Position numbers and translations under genes: made by a program. The notes under the pieces were generated by a model. The model did not search any database and was not told the origin of the DNA. It saw nothing but the letters and a program-made list of their open reading frames with translations. DNA of 64,000 nucleotides from Canna indica (taxonomy: Eukaryota; Streptophyta; Magnoliopsida; Zingiberales; Cannaceae). Shown piece by piece: positions 46,432 through 55,980 of this stretch (position 1 is the stretch's first letter; every line of letters starts with the position of its first letter). The DNA lies in NCBI GenBank assembly GCA_034359265.1, contig CP136896.1:19499501-19563500 (forward strand). Reading direction: 5' to 3'.

Positions 46432-46860
46432 GGAACAAGTTCGGATGGGCAAATCCCTATTGTTCCTTAGTATCTTGTGGAACAAGTTCGGACAGGCAAA
46501 TCCCGATTGTTCCTAAGATTCTATATTTAAAGGAATAAGTTCGGATGGGCGAATCCCGATTATTCCTACGTTATCATTTTGGAACAAGTTCGGATGGGCA
46601 AATCCTAATTGTTCCTGTGTGTTCTCGTGGAATAAGTTCAAATGGGTAAATCCCGATTGTTCTCGAGTTTCTTTAAGGAATAAGTTCGGATGGGCAAATC
46701 TTGATTATTCGTGTGATATCTTAAAGGGGAAAGTTCAGACGGGAGAATATATCCTGATTGTTGCTTCGTGTCTCGTGGAGCAAGTTCGGATGGGCCAATC
46801 CCGATTGCTCTCGAGTTTATTTATATTAGAATAAGTTCAAACGGGCCAATCCTGATTATC
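46432..46860 (+). repeat. Hairpin repeat array, nine units of about 50 bp
   Basis: Units start at 46432, 46479, 46532, 46581, 46629, 46677, 46727, 46777 and 46829. Type unit: GGAACAAGTTCGG, then ATGGGCAAAT, then CCCGATTGTTCC. GGAACAA pairs with TTGTTCC and TCGG with CCGA. Arms vary together: GGAACAA/TTGTTCC (units 1, 2, 4), GGAATAA/TTATTCC (3) and TTATTCG (6), GGAGCAA/TTGCTCT (8). Unit 7 is degenerate. Confidence 0.85.
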
Positions 46861-47526
46861 CTAGTATGTTTGTTTCCCTAGGGCATGGTAGGGTTAGTCT
46901 TGTTGTACTTCATCGTTAGGGTGTTGGATGCCTTCGGGCATGTGGTGGCCAGATAGCATGTTAGCTAGTCACTCCCTTTGTGACCATTCCTGCTTGAGTC
47001 ATGTGTTTTGCATTATGTTATATATATGTGTTTGATTTCTCGTGGGGATTGGTAGAACCGCTCACTGGGTTCTTTGAACTCACCCGTTGTCGTTGTTTTT
47101 GTTTTGCAGAGCATGACCGGTGAGGTGGGCTAGAGCACTTGGCGCGGCTGGAGGGCAGAGGAGTTACATTAATCTTATAGCAGTCCTAGTTAGGGGTCGT
47201 AGTCGAGTCTGTAGTATTTTTGTCATACACTAGTGATTTGGTGTTTTGAAGTTGTAGTCCAGTGGGGACATTCATGTCTTTTATTTAGATTTTATTTGTT
47301 AAAAGAACTGTCGCTCTTTGATTCATTTTTCTTTCTACACTTGAACTTTTTGATAAAAACTTTACTGTTTAAATGAAATCTATTTTGGTTTCTCTTTTAT
47401 AATAAAAAGTTGTTTATTTCATCCACTATATTTTATGAGTTGGTATATGCATGAGTTAAGCAACGGGGTATAGGCGCGTATACCCTGGCCGGTCACGTGA
47501 CCCTGAGTTTGGGGTGTGACGCATCA

Positions 47527-49207
47527 TATTGCCGAGAGAGAGATAAGAGTTGTTTCTACAGCGTCTCAACTCTTGTTGCAGTATTTTGATTGTTTCTCTG
47601 TAACCAAGAAAGTATAGCAGACCGTACATTATTTAACTTCATCTAAACCCGAAATTGAGGAGAGCCATTGACATCTATATTCCAGGCTTCAGAAATAAGG
47701 GACGATATTGCTTGATTGATGAGCCATCTTTTATCAAATTTGAAGGCTTTCCTTTGTTTTTTGAAGGCAGCTGGCTGGAGGAGGAGAGGGTAGTGATCAC
47801 TCCCAATGACTTCGAGATGGGAAATAGACCAGTTCTTCCAAGTATCATGCCAGTCTGAGGAGGCAAGATATCTATCTAATACCTTTTCAATGTGGGAAGA
47901 GGAGGCACATTTATTTGTCCAGGTATAGGCATGCGCTAGTGGTTGGAAATTTCAGGAGTTCGCCTTCATTAATCAGATGAGAAAGGTCTTCTACCATGGA
48001 AGTATTAAAGTCTTGTCCACCGGATTTTCTAGATGCTCGAAGTTTGGCGTTGAAATCACCCCCAGGAGAAGAGGGCTGGTCTGATTATTTGTTATCTGGA
48101 GAAGGACCTGAAATTGGGGCTTTCTAATAGATCTATCAAAGTGCAGAAGTAGTCCTATAAAATGTCAATTCAGTGTTGTATCTAGAGAGTTGCGGGAGGC
48201 ATGGATGTAGAAGGAGTCGAAGGAGATAATTTGAACATTAAACTGAGACTTCCAAGCTAGAATTAGACTGCCTACAATGCCATTGGAAGGAACTACAAAC
48301 CAACAATCAAAACCACATTTCCTGAGGAGGTTCTGAAACTTCTTTCCATCATGTTTAACTCCCATCAGGAAAAGGCAGTCTGGAGAATGGGTGGAACATG
48401 TGTTTCTCAGGTGCTGAATTGTCAAGGGATTCCCCAGCCCTTGACAATTCCGGCCCCTCCACCACAGAGCTGGTAGTTTCATAGATCTTGCTTCGAGCTT
48501 TCTTGGAAGTAGATTCAGCCGCACCATCTGATGATCACTTAATGGGTGCAGGAGAAACAAAGGTAGGAGAAGGTTCTTTTTTATGAGCCTGGCATTTAGA
48601 GGGAGCTCGTGTCTTGGCCTTGGTGGTTTGAAGTGGAACCTCAGTCTGGTTTTAATGTAAGTCATCAGTGGGGTCCCTAATAATTGAGTTTCCGGCCGCT
48701 TATTCCTGAGGTTACGAGACAGTGCTATCTGGAGGGGGAGTTGAGTCATATTTATCAGGTGGAGCTCCTGTATGGACCTGATCTGCTGACATGGAGAGAG
48801 AGGATAAGAGCGTGGCAACTTCATGAGATTGTTGCCGACGAGTTTTAGAGGCATAAATGTCTTTCTTCCCCATATCAAACGAGAGAGTGTTTAGGAGAGA
48901 ACCCATTTGAGAAGCTTTCATCCAGGAACCGTATCGATATTCTGGAGGTTGTTCATCTTCCAGATCTTCTACCAACTTATCGCGGAATTTTTTTTGAGTG
49001 CCCAATTAATCCACAATAATAACAAAAAATGGTAGCTTTTCATATCTAAAATTAGTCTAGAATTTACCCAGAGAGGGGGAGTCGTGGTGTAATCCTCGTC
49101 GGAGGGGAAGGCTGTCTATCATCGCTTTGCCTTTGATAATAAATCCTTGTGAATCCCTGATTGAGTAAACTGCAACATAATACATAATACATAATTATAC
49201 ATACATA
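47527..49207 (-). pseudogene. LINE2 ORF1 tail and ORF2 endonuclease, decayed
   Basis: ORF1 end (minus, 49170-48715): FIIKGKAMIDSLPLRRGL, RYEKLPFF, knuckle CYYCGLIGHSKKNS whose last Cys is Ser, EYRYGSWMKASQMGSLL, then a Ser/Pro-rich tail. ORF2: ALWWRGRNCQGLGNPLTIQH near 48480, MGVKHDGKKFQNLLRKCGFD, NGIVGSLILAWKS, GGDFNAKL region near 48060, a worn SDH-type region near 47800, then QRKAFKFDKRWLINQAI near 47740. ORF1 binds RNA; the endonuclease nicks target DNA. Multiple frame breaks. Confidence 0.8.
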
Positions 49208-49224
49208 ATTATTTTATTATTGTT

Positions 49225-49599
49225 ATTAATTATGCATGTATATTATATAATTAACCTACATAATTTACTTTAAAATAAAAAATTCATAATACATACATAT
49301 AAAAGGTTTTCATGTTGTGTTTGACTATCAAAATGTGCAAGTGGTACAAAATTACAAAATTAAAAGCACAAGTGTGCTACACATCAAAAACATGAGGAAA
49401 GATACATTTAGTGTGTATTTTTTATCTATGAATATATGTATGTTGTTTGGACAAGTTTTTAAGGTGTTCACTTGACTCGATTAATTTTAAAACCTGAAAT
49501 CCAAGAAACCTAAATCAAAATTGATTTTTTCATATATTTCTAAACTTGGTTGATCTTTAGTTGAAGGTCAGTCGACCAAACATCAATCGAGTTTCGTCA
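49225..49599. other. AT-rich flank, nothing recognised
   Basis: Rich in 'ataatacataat' phrases at 49160-49300. Contains 'gaaggtcagtcgaccaaaca' near 49563, a lone GTCGACC-type motif like those in the U3 arrays. No gene. Confidence 0.45.
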
Positions 49600-50785
49600 A
49601 AATAAATGTGTGTTTTGAATGTTAAAGTAATGGATTATCATTCCATAATGATATACTTGTAAAATTAACATTTTCTTTTTTCGCTTATGAGATTTGGCAA
49701 AATTTGAATGAATTATATGATTCTTCTCCAACTATTGAACAAAAGTCGAGTTTTGAAGATAGTGACGTCAACAATGGTTATGAAGCCACATCTAAACATG
49801 TCGAAGCTAGTCAAGCTTGCTAAGTATGAGGATCGAGTTATTTAAAAAATAACAATAACCATGTCATATGCTTTATTGTCAAGAGGTTGGACACATCAAG
49901 AAAATTATCCACTCCTCAAAAAGAAGTTAGAGAAGAAAACTACAAGAAGTCTAAACTCTTCTATGTGCAAAGATGAACCAATAATTCATTTTTGCCTCAT
50001 GGGCTTGGAAGACAAGGTAAACTCCTTTGATGAAAATGTTTCTAATAGTAATAATGTTGACTTATAAAGAGATTATAGAAGAATCTAGGAAAATGTGCAT
50101 GATCTATTTTTGAAAACTAACCAGGAGAAAAATAAGCTTTAAAAGATAAAACAAATTTTTTTTTGAATATGTGCATGATTTTTAATTAGAAAAGGAGAAA
50201 TTCAAAGTTGATTCAAAGTTTTTAAGTGAAAAATCTAATGATAGTTAAAAAATTGAAATCAACTATTTGGAAACTACAATAATGCTTTGGAAATTAAAAA
50301 TGATGAATTGTTAAATGAAACTCTTCCAAATCTAAATGTGAAAATTTTTCAATTTTCAACTTTTCAGCAAGACCCACTATATCATTTCAAGTGATGAAAT
50401 GCCAGGACATAATAGAGTTCACAAGAAATTCTCAAGTTAATAAATGAACTCATCTATTGATATTTTGAAATATGAGATTTTAAACTTAACTTAAAAGGTA
50501 AACGTTTTGCAAAATTATACTTCTTTGTAAAAAGCAAAGAGGTTGACTTTAGGAAGAAAAACCACTTAACAAAATTTACACCGGATGGAAATTGATTTTA
50601 TTGTGGTGTTTATGAACATAAAATTGTAAAATACATAATTGTGCATTGTTTAAAAGTTCTAAGAATACTTTAAAATATATTTGGATACTTAGAACTTCTA
50701 ACTCCCGGTGACTCAAAGTTATTTAAATATCAATAATTTCTTGGTCTCATGTAGGGCCGGGGTAGCTACCCTACCAAAATAGAAT
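49600..50785 (+). pseudogene. Fifth, heavily decayed gag of the A-D family
   Basis: Pieces in family order: EIWQNLNELYDSSPTIEQKS near 49690 (compare AYDLWVTLNVLYDYVKTEEI in B); a worn zinc knuckle YCQEVGHIKK near 49876; PLLKKKLEKKTTRSLNSS; CLMGLEDKVNSFDENVSN; broken coiled coil 50060-50600; FYCGVYEHKIVK near 50600, matching FCCGVYGH; WILRTSNSR and LKVI near 50680, matching WIPRPSNPQGPKVIW; and an end near 50780 like GGATTKG. No pol frames follow. More diverged than the other four, so an older insertion or subfamily. Host of the solo LTR at 51040. Confidence 0.65.
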
Positions 50786-51039
50786 AGCTATTTGTGAATG
50801 TTGCTTGTACACCCAAAAGAAACAATGTGTCTTCACCATGCTTCTTGGTAAGACATTGACACTAAAGGTCACACGATACCACCATTTTAATATATTATAA
50901 TTTGTTAATGATTTGTGTGTGATACAAGAGCGTTATAATTAATGACCACATACACGTTATATTTTAGTCAAGTAGCTTTTCATTTTAGTTCTTCAATGGT
51001 CTGCTTGATTGACATACGTGACTTATAATGGGTCTATAT
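50786..51039 (+). other. Downstream interior of the decayed gag element, left half
   Basis: AT-rich, non-coding. Ends TATAT (51035-51039), repeated at 61047-61051. The sequence resumes at 61052. Confidence 0.5.
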
Positions 51040-51709
51040 TGTTGGCTTAAAGTTTTCAACCTTAGTCTTACTCTCGGTTTTGATGATAATAAATATGAAA
51101 CTAATGATTTAATTGAGAAATATTTTTAGGTTTCATATGGGTTAACGCACGATGTCCTCGATCAAAAATATCGAAGAAATCGGGAAATCGGAAGGACGTT
51201 GGTCGACATGCTCGGATTCGTTGGGAAGATAGAGTATAGATTTATGGTGTCTAGTTTATATTGTAATATCATCATGATGATGCATAAGAATCCAAAAACC
51301 ATCCCCGAATCCCAATGCATGAAAACCCGGAAATCGTCCTGAAATAACCTAGGGAGCTCCTTGGAGGGCCATATGACCTAGATACTTTCTTGACATAAAA
51401 AATGACGGTAATTGTTCATTGGGTTAAAATTAGATAACGAGATATTTTTTAGGAATTTTTAGAAGTCTTTAGCCTATCCATTCTTGACTCAAAAAATTAA
51501 AAAATTGTACTATACCCCAAAAACTAGATTTTGATTTTTTAGATATTTTTATTGAATCCAAATGGGGGGTAATCCTTATATAATATTTATGTTTTAAAGT
51601 TATTAACTTAAAGTTAATAAATGTTATATAAGTAGACTTAGCGAAGACGAAATCCAAACAAGCAAAGAAAACCAAGCAAACTAGTAGTCTACCCAATTTT
51701 CGGTATCGG

Positions 51710-52022
51710 TCGATCGATCGAAGTTTGCCAAAAAAATAGCATAAGGCTACTTCGATAGACTGGTCGGTCGATCGATAGAGGCCAAAAATTGGCAAAAGTT
51801 GCTTCGGTCGATCGATCGGTCAACCGAATTACGGATGAAAGATTATGACTCATTCGATCGACCCGTCGGTCGACCGAACAGAGTGTTTAAGGCGCAGAAA
51901 GCCAGCAGTCGCTGGGTGGTCGATCGGTCGGTCGATCGACGATAGACCGGCAAGCGACCGAACGATGGAAACGGCTAGTTTTCTGCCCGTTGAGCTGTCG
52001 TTCGATTAAGGGGTTATAAATA
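51710..52022 (+). promoter_or_regulatory. U3 palindrome array and TATA box of the split solo LTR
   Basis: Paired TCGATCGATCG and GGTCGATCGA-type motifs at about 55-bp steps with spacers like 'ccaaaaattggcaaaagttg', then TATAAATA at 52015-52022. Confidence 0.6.
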
Positions 52023-52418
52023 CTACTCTTCATCCTTCAAAAACCCTCCTGAACAATTGATCCAAGCCTCTATTGAGCCAATTCTTGATCATTCTAAAGC
52101 TTTTCTTGAGTCATCTTCTTGATAACCCTAGTTTCCAAGATACATCCTTGATCTTGCCTTCAAGCTTTGAATAATTCATCATTGAGGCATCAAGAGGAAC
52201 TAGGACTCGTGTTTGGAGCTAAGTATTTGTTGTATTATTTATTTACTCCATTACTTGTGTATTTTTGTGATTTATTTCATTGTATTTGGACGTGTAAGAA
52301 GACCTAGTGTTAGGTCTTGTGATTAAGTGGTATCCTTGGTGTAGAAGGAGTAAAGTCACTTGTGTAAACGTAGTTTACTAGGATTAGTTCTTGTTGTCCT
52401 TATGATTGAGGTGGGAGA

Positions 52419-53882
52419 TGTTGGCTTTAGGTTTTCAACCTTGGCCTTAATCTCGGTTTTGATGATAACAAACATGGAACTAATGGTTTATTAAGAATAT
52501 ATTTCAGGTTCCATATCAACTAGCGTTCGATGTCCTCGATCGAATAAATTGGAAGAAATCAGAATATCGGAAGGACATTGATCGTCGCGCTCGGGTTCGT
52601 CATGGAAATTCTCGAAGATCGATGTGTGCACCAAAGACGTATTGGACGAGTCCAAAGATCACATGGAAAGCACTCCAAGTTGATGCACGTTGAAAGTCAA
52701 AACCCGGAAATGAAATGCGGAAGAAGAAGGCTGAAGAAATCAAATTCAGCCTAGGTTCGGTCGACCGATCGAAGGTAAAAAGCCGCAGTAGCTACTTTGG
52801 TCGATCGGACGGTCGACCGACTCAGGCCAAAAACTGGCAGTAGCTTCGTCGATCGACCCATTGGTCGATCGAACTGCGGATAGCTAAAGGCGCAACATAC
52901 GTCGGTCAATCGGGCGGTCGACCGAATTGAGGGAACGTAAGGTTAGCGTCTAGCGGTCGACCCGTCGGTCGACCGCACAAAGAGAAAAGGCAGCGGTCGA
53001 TCGGTCGGTCGACCAACCAATCGACCGAGCGGCTGTAATAGGTAGATTTTAGCCCGTTGAGCTATCATTTCTTTGAGAGGGTATAAATATACCTCATCTA
53101 ACTCATTTAACACTCTCTCCTCTCATTGATACAAATTTGATTGAGCATTCTAAAGGGAGATTTGAGCCTTCAAAGGATCGATCGGCAGCGCCTTGTTCTT
53201 CCGTGAACATTTTCTCAAGCGCCCAGCTTTCTTCCTCAACTCGGGTCTTAATACGAGCTCTACCTCTTGACGAGTGGAAGGCGTTGAAGGCTTTGAAACA
53301 AGCTGTGGTTCTTCTCTCATTTCTTAAGCTCTTTTGATTGTATATTAATTATTATTTAGATATTGTTTTATTTGAAATTGAGTTTGAGTAAGACCTAGGG
53401 TGTTAGGTCTTGTTGTGTAAGTGGTATCCTCGGCGTAGAAGGAGTAAAGCCACTTGTGTAAACTTTGTTTTACTAGGATTAGTTGAGGTGTCCCTTAGGG
53501 TTGAGGTGGAAGAGTGCTCTTGATAAGAAGGCGGAGACTTCTGGGTGTGGAAGTGTCTTAGGTCGAGAGTGCGACTCTTCGAGTCAAAATCCTCATTGTA
53601 AGGGAAACAAGAATTAATCTAGTAAACGTAGTTTGGAAATCCTAAGCGGCGTGCTTAGGTTGTGGAGTAGGCATTGGGGCCGAACCACTATAATTCGTGT
53701 GTTAGCATTGTTATCTATTATTGTTTGTGCTTAATTAGTTTATCTTGCTTCCGCATTTAATCGTAAAATTGCAATGCGCTTAAACGATTTGAGAAATGAG
53801 TAAAATCATATTTAGGCTAATTAATTAGATAACACACTATTCAACACACCCCCCCCCCTCTAGTGTTGCCATTTTTACTATA
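52419..53882 (+). mobile_element. 5' LTR of element C
   Basis: TGTTGGCTTTAGG...; its end is worn to ACTATA where the 3' LTR has GACTACA. 1464 bp, short subtype. Confidence 0.9.
52757..53089 (+). promoter_or_regulatory. U3 palindrome array and TATA box, element C 5' LTR
   Basis: Six or so TCGGTCGACCGA/TCGATCGG pairs between 52757 and 53030, then TATAAATA at 53082-53089. The 3' LTR copy (59575-59894) has a different set of pairs, with one lost and others mutated. Confidence 0.6.
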
Positions 53883-53884
53883 AT

Positions 53885-53896
53885 TGGTATCAGAGC
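53885..53896 (+). other. Primer binding site, element C
   Basis: TGGTATCAGAGC, exact complement of the 3' end of plant initiator-methionine tRNA, two bases after the LTR. Confidence 0.95.
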
Positions 53897-53949
53897 AGGT
53901 CGTAGTTTGAGATTTCACCATCTCGTCTACATCTACTCTCGATCTGAAC

Positions 53950-55980
53950 ATGGCACTATAGTTGGTAGCGTCTACACCTCCTAGGTTCGATGAGTCTAAC
54001 TTTGGTCTTTGGAATGGTAGAATGTACACTTTCCTAAAGACTCAAGGTTTATGTGTTTTTAATATGGTAAAGTCAAAATACATAGAACCTAAGAAAAATA
54101 TGAATGCATGGACCCAAGAACAAATTAGCATGTTTGAGTTAAATGGTAAAGCTACAAATTGCTTATTCTGTTCTTTGGAAAATAATGTGTTTGAGAAAAT
54201 CATGCATTGCACTTCCGCATTCGATATTTGGTCTACTTTAAACATGCTTTATAATTATGCAAAAACCGAAGAGCTCAACACATTTGATGAGGAGAGTGAT
54301 GACAATTGTCATCCACCCAATACTAATATGGTTTTTGAAGCCCATAGTGCCTCTAGTCATAAGAGCACAAGAAATCGGAAAAGAAAGGTGATTTGCCATA
54401 TGTGCCAAGGAAAAGGGCATGTAAGGAAGAACTGCCCTACTATGAAGAACAAGACAAAGAAGAGGTTGAATGCCTCCACATCATCATCCCACTCAAATGA
54501 AACATCCTCTTGCAATGACCATGAAGCTACTTTAAAAGCTTGCCTCATGAATGATAATAATGAGGTACTCTCATCTCCTTCTAGTCATGTTAATAATAAT
54601 GATAGTATTAACTCACCTAGCTCTCATGATTTTGATGAATTGATGGATGAGTATAAAATCATGTATGCCTTGCTCATGAAAAAGGATAAGAAAAACAAAA
54701 GGATTAAAAATGAGAATTCTAGACTTAGTTCACATGTGCATACTCTAGAATTAGAAAATGAGAAATTAAAATCTAGCTCATTTGATTCTTGTCATTAGGG
54801 ATGGCAATATAACCCGTTTAGGTGGATACCCGTGGGTATTTATCCGTTTATGACGGGTATGGGGGGTAGTTTTCTACCCGCGGGGATTTCGTAGGTAATT
54901 TTTCTTACCCATTTATTATATGGGGCGGGTACGGGTATTATAGTACCCGTACCCGCGGGTACCCGTTACCCGCAAAAATTACTAAATTACAATATTACCC
55001 TCGGTACATATACTAAAAAAACTCTAACCTAATTCAATACCCATATACTTTATGTTTTGAAACCTTATGATGATGTTGTTATCAAAATTTTGTGTTTATC
55101 AAAATGAAGTTGTTATACTTTGAAGTTATTATCAAAATACTTTAAGAGTTAAAGTGTTATTAAAATATTATAATCTAAAAAAATTTTAAAGTTTCATGGG
55201 TACTTGTCAATACCCGTGGGTATCCGTCCCCCCGTGGGTAATTAAATGGGTATCCATTTTTGATACCTGTGGGGAATAAACGGGTAGCGGGTACCCGTTT
55301 ATTTCGCGGGGCGGGTAGTGGGTAGGCACCCTCCGTACCCGCCCCGCCCCGTTGACATCCCTACTTGTCATGATATGTTGAAACTTGAGCTTAAGGACTT
55401 AAAGCTTAAAAATGAAAACTTGAAAAATAGTTTCAAAATTGAGAATGAGGTTTTGAAAAATCAAAAATCAAAAATCAAAAAGAAAAATTATATGTTGAAA
55501 TCTCAAATGCATGCTTTACATAACTCCATGATTGATTTGAAAAATGAGGTTCTAAACCTAAACAAGAAAATGAATGAAATGAAAAAAATTTCCTCGTTTA
55601 ATAATTTTAGTAGAAATGATTTTTCAAAAAGGAATGTTCATGCTAATGTTAAATCTCATGTTAAACATTCCACTCTTAAACCTCATGATCTTAAGAAAAG
55701 GAATAATGTTTCCAAAAATGCTCATACTCATCATGTCTCACATAACAAGCATTCTAATAATAAATCTCATGTCCATAGCAAAAACAAAAAGAAATTTAAT
55801 GGATATTATTTTTGTTGTGGTGTTTATGGGCATGCCATATATGATTGTGCATTTAAGATGAACCCAAGTGATGTTAAGACATTTTGGATAGCTAAGCCCT
55901 CTAACCCCCAAGGACCCAAAGTCATTTGGGTACAAAAGATCTCATCTTCTTTTGTAGGGGGAGCAACCACAAAAGGATGA
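53950..55980 (+). pseudogene. gag of element C (early stop; hAT insertion)
   Basis: ATG at 53950, with codon 4 a TAG (53959-53961) where B and D have GAG (Glu). Leaving out the hAT element and one copy of its 8-bp target, the frame runs about 485 codons. UBN2/DUF4219-like domain (PPRFDESNFGLWNGRMYTFL; AFDIWSTLNMLYNYAKTEEL); knuckle ICHMCQGKGHVRKNC at about residues 148-162 with all zinc ligands; Ser/Asn-rich linker; coiled coil; basic His/Lys/Ser region; second CCHC-like motif FCCGVYGHAIYDC; tail IAKPSNPQGPKVIWVQK and GGATTKG, stop. The hAT insertion splits it at SFDSCH/DMLKLE. Gag is the only protein this element could have made. Confidence 0.9.
54796..55363. mobile_element. hAT-type MITE 2, inside gag of element C
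   Basis: Termini TAGGGATGGCAA and TTGACATCCCTA (11 of 12 inverted match). Exact 8-bp target duplication CTTGTCAT (54788-54795, 55364-55371). Interior is dense in 'cgggtacccg' motifs at both ends with an AT-rich centre. No transposase. Insertion plus target copy is 576 bp, so the gag frame is kept on each side. Confidence 0.93.

Larger units (their letters stand above)
44718..47521 (+). mobile_element. Solo Gypsy-type LTR (family F) in LINE2
   Basis: TGTAATATCC at 44718, GGGGTGTGACG ending at 47521, 2804 bp. CATCA flanks both sides (44713-44717, 47522-47526). LINE2 coding continues on either side. Blocks: AT-rich start, hairpin TGCGGCTCC/GGAGCCGCA (45032-45054), GC-rich leader with a 20-base C-run (45201-45220), splice-like 'aatctaggtgagtgg' (45310-45325), AT-rich centre, hairpin repeat array (46432-46860), end resembling that of element E. 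Frames at 45026-45491 and 46238-46834 follow the leader and the repeats and are not called genes. Confidence 0.85.
42343..49207 (-). mobile_element. LINE2: L1-type element, dead, interrupted by a solo LTR
   Basis: On the minus strand it runs from ORF1 tail (about 49170-48715) through ORF2 endonuclease (48500-47527), the inserted solo LTR (47521-44718), reverse transcriptase (44700-42837) and 3' end to a T-run on plus (42341-42350, the A-tail). A 17-bp AT-rich direct repeat flanks it (42326-42342, 49208-49224). Confidence 0.82.

Noticed and set aside
46432..46860. CRISPR-like array of about 50-bp units
   Set aside because: Units are imperfect and contiguous with no unique spacers, and lie in a plant LTR between matching target duplications.
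53885..53896. Possible tRNA gene fragment at TGGTATCAGAGC sites
   Set aside because: These are primer binding sites two bases after LTR ends; no cloverleaf surrounds them.
55318..55445. Start of the 220-codon frame (MGRHPPYPPRPVD...)
   Set aside because: The first 18 codons translate the end of the hAT MITE. The true gag frame enters from 53950 across the insertion.
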